Shown here in pieces: positions 10,083-23,327 of a stretch of 64,000 nucleotides of DNA. Below the pieces are notes generated by a model. That model saw nothing but the letters and a program-made list of their open reading frames with translations. It searched no databases and had not been told where the DNA came from. A program made the position numbers and the translations under genes. Numbering within the stretch: position 1 is the first letter of the stretch; each line of letters starts with the position of its first letter. Where the stretch lies: the NCBI GenBank assembly GCA_019114465.1, contig DXFM01000048.1, forward strand, positions 41,475 to 105,474, written 5' to 3'. This DNA comes from Candidatus Lachnoclostridium avicola. Its GTDB lineage: Bacteria; Bacillota; Clostridia; Lachnospirales; Lachnospiraceae.

Positions 10083-11588
10083 ATGGAATTATTGACAAGT
10101 GGATTATCTGTAGTATTTCAGCCCACAATGTTTCTGCTGATTATTTTCGCCGTGTTCCTGGGCACCCTCTTCGGGGCCCTTCCCGGAGTGTCGGCGACCA
10201 TGGCTGTGACGCTGGGAATTCCGTTCACCTACAAAATGGATGCGGTGAGCGCCATCGCCTTTCTGGTGGCCATCTACTGCGCCTCCATCACCGGCGGCGG
10301 CATGACGGCCATCCTGTTTAAGATTCCGGGCGTGCCCTCCAGCGCTCCCACCACCTATGACGGCTATCCCATGGCCCAGAGAGGAGAGGCCGGAAAGGCT
10401 CTGGGCATGCAGCTGGTCTGCTCCGCCATCGGCGGAATGTTCGCGGCGGTCTGCATGCTGCTTTTGAGCCCCCAGCTGACCCAGGCGGCGTTGAGCTTCG
10501 GCCCGTCTGAGCTGTTTGCCATTTCCTTTATGGGACTGTCCATTCTGACCAGCCTGGAGACGGACAATATCTGCCGCACCATTATCTCCGGCCTGCTGGG
10601 CCTGCTGCTGGCCTGCATCGGCCTGGACCCGCTGCTGGGTGTGCCGAGACTGACGTTCGGGACCCGTTTCCTCACATCGGGAATTGAGATGATTCCGGTG
10701 ATGATCGGATTTTTCGCTGTGACAGAGGTGTTAAAGCAGACGGCGAAGCCTTCCAAGCTGACAGCGGTGGGAGGAAACAGCAGCATGTCCGCCAAGATGC
10801 CGAGCCTGAAGGAATTCCTTTCGGTAAAATGGATTGTGGCCAGATGTTCCGTGGTGGGAACCATCATCGGCATTCTTCCCGGAGCGGGAGCCACCATCGC
10901 TTCCTTTATGTGCTATTCCATGGAGCAGAAACTCTCCAAACACCCGGAGAAATTCGGAACGGGATGTCTGGACGGCATCGCGGCTCCCGAGACCGGCAAT
11001 AACGCCGCCACCGGAGGAGCTATGGTACCCCTGCTGTCCCTGGGAATTCCCGGCGGAAACGCGGCAGCTATTATGATGTCCGCCCTGGTGCTGAAAGGCG
11101 TGACCATGGGACCTCTGCTTCTGATTGATCAGCCCCAGTTTTTGTCCGCCACCTTCGCGTCCATGTTTGTGTCCAACATTGTGATGGTGTTTGCCGCCAT
11201 TGTGATCGCAAAGGTATTTGTGCAGATTCTGAAGGTGCCCTACAGCATTCTCGGACCCACCATTATTATGATGGCCACCATCGGAGCTTACGCCACAAAG
11301 AATACGGCAGTGGATGTGATCCTGATGGCTGTGGCAGGTCTGGCAGGGTTCCTGCTGGTAAAGTGCAAGTTCAACAGCTCCGCCATGATCCTCGGTCTGG
11401 TGCTGGGAACGATCTGCGAGTCCAATCTGCGCCGGGCAGTGACTATCGTTCAGGGCGATACCCTGCTGGAAGCTTTCATTAATCTGTTAAAGCGTCCGGT
11501 GACCGGAATCATCATGGCAGTATGTATCGTCGTTCTGCTGTGGCCGGTGGTTAAACCCATGGTTGCCAAAAAGGCGAAGGCAAAGTAA
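10083..11588 (+). CDS. Tripartite tricarboxylate transporter permease TctA family
   Basis: 'GTLFGALPGVSATMAVTLGIPFTYKM', 'GILPGAGATIASFMCYSMEQ'. Confidence 0.96.
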   Translation: MELLTSGLSVVFQPTMFLLIIFAVFLGTLFGALPGVSATMAVTLGIPFTYKMDAVSAIAFLVAIYCASITGGGMTAILFKIPGVPSSAPTTYDGYPMAQRGEAGKALGMQLVCSAIGGMFAAVCMLLLSPQLTQAALSFGPSELFAISFMGLSILTSLETDNICRTIISGLLGLLLACIGLDPLLGVPRLTFGTRFLTSGIEMIPVMIGFFAVTEVLKQTAKPSKLTAVGGNSSMSAKMPSLKEFLSVKWIVARCSVVGTIIGILPGAGATIASFMCYSMEQKLSKHPEKFGTGCLDGIAAPETGNNAATGGAMVPLLSLGIPGGNAAAIMMSALVLKGVTMGPLLLIDQPQFLSATFASMFVSNIVMVFAAIVIAKVFVQILKVPYSILGPTIIMMATIGAYATKNTAVDVILMAVAGLAGFLLVKCKFNSSAMILGLVLGTICESNLRRAVTIVQGDTLLEAFINLLKRPVTGIIMAVCIVVLLWPVVKPMVAKKAKAK

Positions 11589-11617
11589 AATAAATAGAAG
11601 GAAAAAGAGAGGATGTT

Positions 11618-11941
11618 GTGGAACCGGGCGGACCGTCCGCCTGGTTTCGCGGCACCCTCTTTTGGAATGGAAAGGGACAGGCTGTGAATCGGAAAAAATT
11701 TAAAATCAAGATGGAGCTTGCCATGGTGAAGCCGGTGTGCGTCGGAGCCGTGCTTCTGGGCATTTTCTTTTTCGCCGCGGGCAGATGGGCGGCGGCTCTC
11801 TGCATGCTTCTGGGTTCTTATCTGTTTGAAAAATCCATGTACCGCTGTCCGGCCTGCGGTAGAAAACTGGACATGAAGTATCCTCTGCCGGCGGGATCCC
11901 GCTGTCCGTTTTGCGGGGCGCAGCTGAGGGCGAAAAAATAA
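11618..11941 (+). CDS. Small membrane protein with C-terminal zinc ribbon
   Basis: Hydrophobic segments then 'CPACGRKLDMKYPLPAGSRCPFCG'; exact start uncertain. Confidence 0.55.
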   Translation: MEPGGPSAWFRGTLFWNGKGQAVNRKKFKIKMELAMVKPVCVGAVLLGIFFFAAGRWAAALCMLLGSYLFEKSMYRCPACGRKLDMKYPLPAGSRCPFCGAQLRAKK

Positions 11942-11971
11942 GAGCTGCCGGCAGCAAAGGAGGTGGGGGGA

Positions 11972-14371
11972 ATGAGCTGGCTGAGGCGAAATGCAAAAAA
12001 ACTGGTCATACCGCTGATCGGGATTCTGATCTTTCTGATGACTTACCTGATGAGAGTGACCTATTCTGCCTACCTGGACGTGGTGAGAGAGGAGCGGCAG
12101 GAAAATCTTCTGCTGATCTCCCGGGCAGTCTCCCGCAATCTCCAGAATTTTTTTGCCGAGCAGATTCAGAAGGTGGATATCCTGACCCGGACTCCCGGTT
12201 TTCAGAGGGGTTTTGAGACTTACTATGAAAACGGGGATGACAGGGGGATGAAGGAGTACATTTTTTCCTATATGCAGTCCCATCAGCAGGGACTGGCCGG
12301 CATCTATGTGCTGGACCGGGTGGGCGAGCCGGTATTCCACTACGACCAGTACCCTTTTGTGGGAATCTTAAACGGTATTGATCTGGACCTTAAGCAGTAT
12401 GCCGACGGGAACAGGAGCGGGATCGGTGAGCTGGTGGGGCTTCTGGACGGACAGTACGGAGTGACCCTGGCCAACAATATTTACGATGGAAACGGGTATC
12501 TGGGAACGGTGGTCTGCGTGCTGGATATGGGAGAGATTTCCCGCCAGTATGTGGAGATACTCAGCCCGGAAAACGGCGGATATATTGCGGTGAAGGATGA
12601 AAACGGGACGGTGATCCTCCACCCGGATGAGCGGATGGTGAGATTTAACTACAAACGGGATCTGGAAGGATTTGACCAGTATGCCAGATACGATTCCCTC
12701 CGCCGGATGCTGGAACAGCAGTACAGCGAGGAAGAGGGAAGCAGTGTGTATGTGGAGTACACCAACAATATTATGCCGCCGGTTCAGGTGATGGCCTCGT
12801 TTTCCAGAATGAATCTGAACGGGATTTCCTGGTATGTCTCCGCGGTGATGCCCTATCGCGCGGCCATGCAGACGGAGACCTCCGGGATGCGCCATCTGGG
12901 ACTGCTGGCGGTGGTGATCTGCGCACTGATTCTGACAGGCGGAGCCATTATTTACCATCAGCGGAGAGAACGGCAGAAGCTGAAGCTGGAGACCAGATAC
13001 CTGCGGGATATGAATCGAACCCTGGAAGAGCTGCACCAGAGTCAGGAACAGGCCCGCCACTATCAGAAACTGACCACCATCGGCATGCTGGCCGGAGGAA
13101 TTGTCCATGAGTTTAACAATCTGCTCACCCCGGTCATCGGATATTCGGAATTTCTGATGGAGCAGCTGGGGAAAGACAATGAATATTACGGGGACATGGA
13201 GGAGATCTACAAGGCGGGGATGAGAGGAAAAGAGATTGTGGAGCAGATCCTTCCTTTCAGCAGAAAGGAGATGGAAGCCGGTCTGTTTTCCCCCGTGAGT
13301 ATCGATACGGTGGCGGAGGAGGCTCTGCGGGCGGTGGAGCTGCTCAAGCCGTCCAATGTGCAGATCTGCAGAGAGCTGAACGCTTCTGGAGTCAATGTAT
13401 ACGGAAATGCCACCCAGATCTACCAGGTGCTTCTGAACCTGTACTCCAACGGCTGTCAGGCCATGGAGAAGGACGGCGGAATTCTGACGGTGGAGAGCCG
13501 AAGCATTCCCGGAAGCGAGATCCCGGAGGCGTACCGGGAGGCGGCGGATATGGACTATGCGGAGATCACCATCTCCGATACGGGCTGCGGCATGGGAAAA
13601 GAGATGCTGAAACAGATCTTCGACCCGTTTTTTACCACCAAGCAGAAGGGAACCGGGCTGGGCCTTTCTGTGGTGAAAAATATTATGGTCAACCACGGAG
13701 GTTTTATTCTGGCGGACAGCCAGGAGGGAAAGGGAAGCCGGTTTCGTCTGTATTTTCCGGCCACCCGGCTGTCTGCAGCTGAAATGGAGCCGGGCCGGGA
13801 GGAAAAGGGCGCAGGCGGAAGGGCCGCGGTCCTCCTGGTGGATGATGACGAGCAGGTGGTCAAGTACTTAAAGAGGAGGCTGCGGCTGCGGGGCTATCAG
13901 ACGGAAGCGTATACCGATGCCCAGAAGGCCATGGAAGTTTTGTGCGGAGGAGAGGGAAGCTGGCAGTTTCTGATCGTGGACGATACGATGCCAAAATACA
14001 GGGGGACAGTTCTGGCGAGAAAAGCCAAACAGAGGAGCGGGCTGAAGGTGATCCTGCTCACCGGCCTGGTGGGACAGGATACGGTGCTGATGAAGGAGCA
14101 GGGAATTGTGGATGAATTTCTGCTCAAGCCGGTCCGGTTTAAGGAACTGCTGGACACAATGGAACGGATGACGAAACAGAGGGAAGGGAGAGAGAATGGT
14201 TGGGAAGGTTTATGCGAAGAGGAGAAGGGCACTGCTGATTATGGCTGTGGCTCTCATGGCGGCGTTTCTGATGAGCTGCACTGTGAAAGAGACGGAAACA
14301 ATGGGAACCAGCGGCTACCCGAAGGAAGCGGTGGAGATGATTGCCCCGGCAGGCCCGGGAAGCGGTTTTGA
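11972..14371 (+). CDS. Hybrid sensor histidine kinase with C-terminal receiver domain
   Basis: TM-sensor-TM, 'GGIVHEFNNLLTPVIGYSEF' (H box), 'GTGLGLSVVKNIMVNHGG', receiver 'VLLVDDDEQVVKYL'. Confidence 0.92.
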   Translation: MSWLRRNAKKLVIPLIGILIFLMTYLMRVTYSAYLDVVREERQENLLLISRAVSRNLQNFFAEQIQKVDILTRTPGFQRGFETYYENGDDRGMKEYIFSYMQSHQQGLAGIYVLDRVGEPVFHYDQYPFVGILNGIDLDLKQYADGNRSGIGELVGLLDGQYGVTLANNIYDGNGYLGTVVCVLDMGEISRQYVEILSPENGGYIAVKDENGTVILHPDERMVRFNYKRDLEGFDQYARYDSLRRMLEQQYSEEEGSSVYVEYTNNIMPPVQVMASFSRMNLNGISWYVSAVMPYRAAMQTETSGMRHLGLLAVVICALILTGGAIIYHQRRERQKLKLETRYLRDMNRTLEELHQSQEQARHYQKLTTIGMLAGGIVHEFNNLLTPVIGYSEFLMEQLGKDNEYYGDMEEIYKAGMRGKEIVEQILPFSRKEMEAGLFSPVSIDTVAEEALRAVELLKPSNVQICRELNASGVNVYGNATQIYQVLLNLYSNGCQAMEKDGGILTVESRSIPGSEIPEAYREAADMDYAEITISDTGCGMGKEMLKQIFDPFFTTKQKGTGLGLSVVKNIMVNHGGFILADSQEGKGSRFRLYFPATRLSAAEMEPGREEKGAGGRAAVLLVDDDEQVVKYLKRRLRLRGYQTEAYTDAQKAMEVLCGGEGSWQFLIVDDTMPKYRGTVLARKAKQRSGLKVILLTGLVGQDTVLMKEQGIVDEFLLKPVRFKELLDTMERMTKQREGRENGWEGLCEEEKGTADYGCGSHGGVSDELHCERDGNNGNQRLPEGSGGDDCPGRPGKRF

Positions 14372-15236
14372 TTTGACAATCCGGGCGGTGTCCCAGTGCC
14401 TGATCGGCACCAGCCTGGTGCTGGTGCCTCTCCCGGTAACCAATAAGCCGGGAAAGGGCGGGAGCGCGGCGCTGGAATATTTGGCGGGAAAGCGGGGAGA
14501 GGACAACGTGCTGTCCATATTTTCTCCGCCCATCTGTCTGATACACCTAAATGGGACTACCTCTTACAATTATCGGGAGAATACCACCCCTGTGGCGAAG
14601 CTGCTGGTGGATTACGGCTGCTTTGCGGTGAGAAGTGATTCCCCTTATCGGAGTATCCTGGATGTGATGGAGGCTCTGAAAAAGGATCCGGGGAGCCTGA
14701 AGATCGGCGGTACCTCGTCGGTCTGGTCCATGGATCACGTGCAGTTTTTGGAGGTAGCCAGGGCGGCGGGAGTCACCGGGCTGGATCAGATTGTCTATGA
14801 GGGCTATGAAAACGGGGGAGCGGTGTCCAGCCTTATGGGAGGCCGCATTGATGTGCTCTCCGCCGGTGCCAGCGATGTGATGGGGCTGATGGAGAGCGGG
14901 GATCTGCGGGTTCTGGCGGTGACGGCGGATAAACGTCTGGAAAACCGGCTGATGGCAGAGATTCCCACCTGCATGGAGGAGGGAATCGACGTGGAATTTT
15001 CCAACTGGAGAGGATTGTTCGGGCCGGCGGATATGCCCGACTATGCTCTGGATTACTGGGAGACAACGCTGAGGGAGATGGCGGAGACGGAGATGTGGAA
15101 GGATACCTGCAGCCGTTATGGATGGAAGGAAGATTTTCAGGGGCATGAAGAATTTGAAAAATTCCTGGATGAGATGAATGAGGATTACCGGGAACTGCTG
15201 GAGGAAGTCAGAGGACTGGAGCCCGCAGTTCCGTAG
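14196..15236 (+). CDS. Second TctC-like solute-binding lipoprotein
   Basis: Lipobox 'LMSC', 'YPKEAVEMIAPAGPGSGFDLTIRAVSQCL'; overlaps kinase ORF by 176 nt. Confidence 0.88.
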   Translation: MVGKVYAKRRRALLIMAVALMAAFLMSCTVKETETMGTSGYPKEAVEMIAPAGPGSGFDLTIRAVSQCLIGTSLVLVPLPVTNKPGKGGSAALEYLAGKRGEDNVLSIFSPPICLIHLNGTTSYNYRENTTPVAKLLVDYGCFAVRSDSPYRSILDVMEALKKDPGSLKIGGTSSVWSMDHVQFLEVARAAGVTGLDQIVYEGYENGGAVSSLMGGRIDVLSAGASDVMGLMESGDLRVLAVTADKRLENRLMAEIPTCMEEGIDVEFSNWRGLFGPADMPDYALDYWETTLREMAETEMWKDTCSRYGWKEDFQGHEEFEKFLDEMNEDYRELLEEVRGLEPAVP

Positions 15237-15396
15237 GAAAGGGCCGGCGCGGAAGGCAGTTCCGCTGCCGGCCCTGATTGCGTGCAGTCCCCCGGCGCCG
15301 GCGAACCCCGGCACTTTTTGCATTGATGGAATCCGCCCGGTGTGATAAGATGAATGTAAATGACTGACGGAAACAGGAACGGAAGGGAGAGGGACG

Positions 15397-18879
<3,483 letters not shown>

Positions 18880-18930
18880 AATAACTTTTGATCAATGTAT
18901 ATAAATAAGAACAATATGGAGGGATTGGCT

Positions 18931-19905
18931 ATGGCGAAAGAAGTGAAAACGATTGGTGTATTGACAAGCGGCGGTGATGCACCGGGCATGAATGCAGCAA
19001 TCCGGGCAGTAGTCAGAACCGCGATTCATAAAGGGTTAAAGGTTAAGGGAATCATGAGAGGCTACGCCGGCCTGCTTCAGGAAGAGATTGTGGACATGGA
19101 CGGTTTGAGTGTGGCAGACATCATCAACCGCGGCGGCACCATTCTGTATACGGCAAGATGCCAGGAGTTCACCACTCCCGAGGGCCAGCAGAAGGGCGCG
19201 GAGATCTGCCGGAAGCACGGCATTGACGGAATCGTTGTCATCGGCGGCGACGGATCTTTCCAGGGAGCCGGAAAACTCTCTGCCCTGGGCATCAACACCA
19301 TCGGACTTCCGGGCACCATTGACCTGGACATCGCATGTACGGACTACACCATCGGCTTTGACACGGCTGTGAATACGGCCATGGAAGCCATCGACCGGAT
19401 CCGCGACACTTCCACCTCCCATGAGCGCTGCAGCATCGTAGAGGTTATGGGCCGCAACGCCGGATATATCGCTCTCTGGTGCGGAATCGCCAACGGAGCG
19501 GAGGACATCCTGCTTCCGGAGAAATACAACGGAGATGAGCAGGAGCTGATCAACCGGATCATCGACAACCGCAAGAGAGGCAAGAAGCATCATATTATTG
19601 TCAACGCAGAGGGAATCGGACATTCCGCATCCATGGCAAAGAGAATTGAGGCGGCCACTGGCATTGAGACGAGAGCCACCATCCTGGGCCATATGCAGAG
19701 AGGCGGCACCCCCACCTGCAAGGACAGAATGTACGCATCCATCATGGGCGCCAAGGCCGTAGACCTTCTGGCCGAGGGCAAGAGCAACCGCGTGGTAGCC
19801 TACAAGGGCGGTGCCTTCGTAGACTTCGACATCCAGGAGGCTCTGGCTATGACCAAGCATATCCCGGAGGACGAGTACGAGATCAGCAAGATCCTGGTAA
19901 GATAA
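18931..19905 (+). CDS. pfkA: 6-phosphofructokinase
   Basis: 'GVLTSGGDAPGMNAAIRAVVR', 'GTIDLDIACTDYTIGFDTAVNT'; start chosen at ATG following ggaggg. Confidence 0.97.
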   Translation: MAKEVKTIGVLTSGGDAPGMNAAIRAVVRTAIHKGLKVKGIMRGYAGLLQEEIVDMDGLSVADIINRGGTILYTARCQEFTTPEGQQKGAEICRKHGIDGIVVIGGDGSFQGAGKLSALGINTIGLPGTIDLDIACTDYTIGFDTAVNTAMEAIDRIRDTSTSHERCSIVEVMGRNAGYIALWCGIANGAEDILLPEKYNGDEQELINRIIDNRKRGKKHHIIVNAEGIGHSASMAKRIEAATGIETRATILGHMQRGGTPTCKDRMYASIMGAKAVDLLAEGKSNRVVAYKGGAFVDFDIQEALAMTKHIPEDEYEISKILVR

Positions 19906-19933
19906 TAAAACTGGCAGATACAGAAACCAGACC

Positions 19934-19978
19934 AGCGCCTTTCCCGGCGGATAACGCCCGGGAAAGGCGCTGCTTTTA
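19934..19978 (+). terminator. Intrinsic terminator after pfkA
   Basis: agcgcctttcccgg / ccgggaaaggcgct stem followed by T-rich tract. Confidence 0.85.
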
Positions 19979-20084
19979 TTTCCCAGAATTCTTTTTGTTC
20001 CCCAGAACCTCCCTCCCCCGGTTTTTTGCCTTGCATAATGAAATGGGGGATGGTATAATGTCCACGTTGGCAATGAGCAGTGCG

Positions 20085-20147
20085 CCGGAAGGCGGAACCC
20101 AGGCGGCGTTGTGCTCGCACAAAAGCAGCCTGGGTTCCGCCTTCCGG
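20085..20147. repeat. Long inverted repeat (20-bp perfect arms) with nested hairpin
   Basis: ccggaaggcggaacccaggc ... gcctgggttccgccttccgg; inner ttgtgc-tc-gcacaa. Confidence 0.95.
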
Positions 20148-20212
20148 CATAGGGCGAAGCCCGTGAGTGAGGGTGAGCGAAGCGAACCCGAACCCCCGGC
20201 CGGCCGCAACCT

Positions 20213-20325
20213 GCCGGCAAGGCCCCGCCAAAGCCGGCCCGCCAGTATCCGCCGGCGAGGCCCCGCCAAAGCCGTCCGGCCAGCATTCGCCGGCGAGGCC
20301 CCGCCAAAGCCGCCCCCCGGCTCCG
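20213..20325. repeat. 38-bp GC-rich tandem repeat, about 2.9 copies
   Basis: gccggc(a/g)aggccccgccaaagccg... starts at 20213, 20251 and 20289. Confidence 0.9.
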
Positions 20326-20465
20326 CTGCCATATCCAATGCAGAAAAAGACCGAATGTAAATCTCCGCCCACTCCGCGCAGACTTACATTTGCCCTTTTT
20401 CACTCCGCAGTGCCCCAGGGCATTCTGCGGATTTCACAGCAACACAACACTCAGGAGGAGAGAAT

Positions 20466-20909
20466 ATGACCAGAAGAGAACTGCGGGAGCACTGCTTCAA
20501 GATGCTTTTCAGTGCCAATTTTTATGATACGGAAGAGGCAGAGCAGCAGCTGGACCGTTATTTTGACGCTCCCGAGGAGGACGAGATGGACCCGGACGGA
20601 AAGACGGAGGTGGTTCATCAGGTCGGTCTCAGGGAGGAAGATAAAGAATATCTCCACAATCGTGTGGAGCACATTATAGAGAGCATTCCGGAGCTGGACG
20701 CCAGACTGAACCAGGTGGCGGAAGGCTGGAAGACCAGGCGTATGGGCAAGGTGGAGCTGACGATTCTCCGCCTGGCGCTCTATGAGATGAAGCTTGACGA
20801 CACCATCCCGGAGAAGGTGGCGATCAATGAGGCGGTGGAGCTTGCCAAGAAGTACGGCGGCAATGACTCCCCGGCATTTGTGAACGGAATACTGGCAAAG
20901 CTGGTGTAG
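20466..20909 (+). CDS. nusB: Transcription antitermination factor NusB
   Basis: 'TRRELREHCFKMLFSANFYD', 'AINEAVELAKKYGGNDSPAFVNGIL'. Confidence 0.97.
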   Translation: MTRRELREHCFKMLFSANFYDTEEAEQQLDRYFDAPEEDEMDPDGKTEVVHQVGLREEDKEYLHNRVEHIIESIPELDARLNQVAEGWKTRRMGKVELTILRLALYEMKLDDTIPEKVAINEAVELAKKYGGNDSPAFVNGILAKLV

Positions 20910-20912
20910 TCT

Positions 20913-22136
20913 ATGGCCAGCGTGTATTCTGTATCCCAGGTGAACGCTTACATTAAAAATATGTTTCTGCAGGATTTCGCCCTCAGCCGCATTTCCGTGA
21001 GGGGTGAGGTTTCCAACTGCAAATATCACACATCAGGACACATCTATTTCACCCTAAAAGACGGAAACAGCGCCATTTCCGCCGTCATGTTCGCAGGCAG
21101 CCGGAGCGGCCTCTCCTTTAAGCTTCAGGAAGGCCAGCGGGTGGTGGCGGACGGCTCCATCGACGTGTATGAGAGAGACGGCCGCTATCAGCTGTACGCG
21201 AAAAAAATCACCCTGGACGGGACGGGAGACCTGTTTCTCCGCTTCCAGAAACTGCGGGATGAGCTGGAGGAGATGGGCATGTTTGCCCGGGAGTACAAGC
21301 AGCCCATTCCCCGCTATGCCATGACGGTGGGCATCGTCACCGCCAGCACGGGAGCGGCCATCCGGGATATTATCAACATCGCCAGGCGGCGCAATCCCTA
21401 CGTGCAGCTGGTTCTCTGCCCTGCCCAGGTGCAGGGAGAGCAAGCGAAATACAGCATTGTGAGAGGAATTGAGACTCTGGACGCACTGGGACTGGACGTG
21501 ATGATCGTAGGCCGGGGAGGCGGTTCCATTGAGGATCTGTGGGCGTTTAATGAAGAAATGGTGGCGAGAGCCATTTTCAACTGCCGGACGCCGGTGATCT
21601 CGGCGGTGGGCCATGAGACGGATGTGACCATCGCGGATTATGTGGCGGATCTGCGGGCTCCCACCCCATCTGCGGCGGCGGAGCTGGCAGTTTTTGATTA
21701 CAGGCAGTTTGACGAGCAGGTGCGTTTTGGAAGAGAACGGCTGGAGCGGGCCATGGCAAGAATTCTGGAGCGGAAGAAATTTCAGACCAGAGATCTGGAG
21801 TACCGCTTAAAGCTCCGCCATCCGGAACGCCAGCTCAATGAAAAACGGCAGTTTCTGGCGGATGCCCAGGACCGCATGGAGCAGCTGATGCAGACGAGGC
21901 TGGAGAGAAGCCGTCACCGGTTGGCTCTCATGTCCGGGCGCCTGTCCGGATTATCTCCCCTGGAAAAACTGAGCGGCGGCTACGGTTTTGTGACCGATGA
22001 GAAGGGAAAACGGCTGAAGTCCGTAGACCAGGTGCAGGAGAAAGATCATATTTTAGTATATCTGTCAGACGGGAGTCTGACAGCCTCTGTGACGGAAAAG
22101 CGCCGGGGACAGCCCTGGACGGACAATAAGGAATAA
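20913..22136 (+). CDS. xseA: Exodeoxyribonuclease VII large subunit
   Basis: 'YSVSQVNAYIKNMF', 'GRGGGSIEDLWAFNEE', 'SAVGHETDVTIADYVADLRAPTPSAAAE'. Confidence 0.98.
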   Translation: MASVYSVSQVNAYIKNMFLQDFALSRISVRGEVSNCKYHTSGHIYFTLKDGNSAISAVMFAGSRSGLSFKLQEGQRVVADGSIDVYERDGRYQLYAKKITLDGTGDLFLRFQKLRDELEEMGMFAREYKQPIPRYAMTVGIVTASTGAAIRDIINIARRRNPYVQLVLCPAQVQGEQAKYSIVRGIETLDALGLDVMIVGRGGGSIEDLWAFNEEMVARAIFNCRTPVISAVGHETDVTIADYVADLRAPTPSAAAELAVFDYRQFDEQVRFGRERLERAMARILERKKFQTRDLEYRLKLRHPERQLNEKRQFLADAQDRMEQLMQTRLERSRHRLALMSGRLSGLSPLEKLSGGYGFVTDEKGKRLKSVDQVQEKDHILVYLSDGSLTASVTEKRRGQPWTDNKE

Positions 22137-22182
22137 CCGCCGGCTTCAGGCCGGGTTGGCATTGACAGGAGGGAAGAGAGAC

Positions 22183-22413
22183 ATGGCGCCGAGAAAGAAG
22201 GCAGAGCCGGAACAGGAAAAGGAACTGTCCATAGAGGAGACCTTTGTCCGGCTGGAAGAAGTGTTGAAGAAACTGGAGGAGGGCGAGTGCTCTCTGGAAG
22301 ATTCGTTCCGCTATTACGAAGAGGGAATGAAGCTGGTAAAATCATGCCATGATAAAATAGACCAGGTGGAAAAGCAGATTCAGGTGCTCGGAGGAGAAGG
22401 AGAAGAGGAATGA
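22183..22413 (+). CDS. xseB: Exodeoxyribonuclease VII small subunit
   Basis: 'SIEETFVRLEEVLKKLEEGECSLEDSFRYYEEGMKLVKSCHDKID'. Confidence 0.95.
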   Translation: MAPRKKAEPEQEKELSIEETFVRLEEVLKKLEEGECSLEDSFRYYEEGMKLVKSCHDKIDQVEKQIQVLGGEGEEE

Positions 22414-23297
22414 CAGGAGAAGAAAAGCTGGCCCAGCGGACGGCTGAAGCTGAGGCCATTGTTAAAAAATATCTTCCGCCGGCGGAGGGGTTTCAGAAGA
22501 CGGTGCTGGATGCCATGGATTACAGCGTGAACGCCGGAGGAAAACGGCTCCGCCCGGTGATGATGAGAGAGAGCTACCGCATGTTCGGCGGAGAGGGGGA
22601 GGAGATCGAGCCGTTTATGGCGGCCATTGAGATGATACATACATCGTCTCTGATCCACGACGATCTGCCCTGCATGGACAACGATACCCTGCGGAGGGGA
22701 AAACCCACCGCCTGGGTGAAGTATGGCTATGATATGGCGGTTCTCGCCGGGGACGGATTGATGATCTATGCCTTTGAGACGGCGGCGAAGGCTCTTGCTC
22801 TGGGAGCAGATCCGGCCAGAACTGCCCGGTCCATGCAAATCCTGGCGGAGAAGACGGGAATTTACGGGATGATCGGCGGCCAGACGGTGGATGTGGAGCT
22901 GACCAACCAGCCCATTCCCGAGGAAAAACTGGATTTTATTTACCGCCTGAAAACAGGTGCCCTGCTGGAAGCTTCTCTTATGATCGGCGCAGTGATGGCC
23001 GGGGCGTCTGAGGACGAGGTGAAAAAAATGGAGGAGGTCGCCTCCCTGGTGGGGGTGGCGTTCCAGATTCAGGACGACATTCTGGATGTGACCGGCAGCG
23101 AGGAAGAGCTGGGAAAACCGGTGCTCAGCGATGAGAAAAACAACAAGACCACCTATGTGACGCTGAAAGGTCTGGAGAAAGCCAAAGCCGACGAGGAGGA
23201 GATTTCCAGGCGGGCGGTGCAGCTTCTTTGCTCCCTGGAAGGAGATCATGAGTTTTTGGAAGAATTGATCAATATGCTGACAAAGAGAAGAAAGTAA
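22410..23297 (+). CDS. ispA: Polyprenyl (farnesyl) diphosphate synthase
   Basis: 'HDDLPCMDND' and 'QIQDDILD' Asp-rich motifs. Confidence 0.95.
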   Translation: MTGEEKLAQRTAEAEAIVKKYLPPAEGFQKTVLDAMDYSVNAGGKRLRPVMMRESYRMFGGEGEEIEPFMAAIEMIHTSSLIHDDLPCMDNDTLRRGKPTAWVKYGYDMAVLAGDGLMIYAFETAAKALALGADPARTARSMQILAEKTGIYGMIGGQTVDVELTNQPIPEEKLDFIYRLKTGALLEASLMIGAVMAGASEDEVKKMEEVASLVGVAFQIQDDILDVTGSEEELGKPVLSDEKNNKTTYVTLKGLEKAKADEEEISRRAVQLLCSLEGDHEFLEELINMLTKRRK

Positions 23298-23327
23298 TTT
23301 CTTCCGTCAGGGAAAAGGTACATTGAT

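Noticed and set aside
12368-13696. 442-aa minus-strand ORF opposite the histidine kinase
   Set aside because: Antisense to a well-supported kinase; His-rich composition typical of shadow ORFs in GC-rich coding DNA
20213-20325. Possible CRISPR array
   Set aside because: Units are contiguous 38-bp tandem repeats without variable spacers; no cas genes in the window
19036-20403. 455-aa minus-strand ORF across pfkA and the repeat region
   Set aside because: Antisense to pfkA and extended by GC-rich repeats; composition and lack of recognisable motifs point to a spurious ORF
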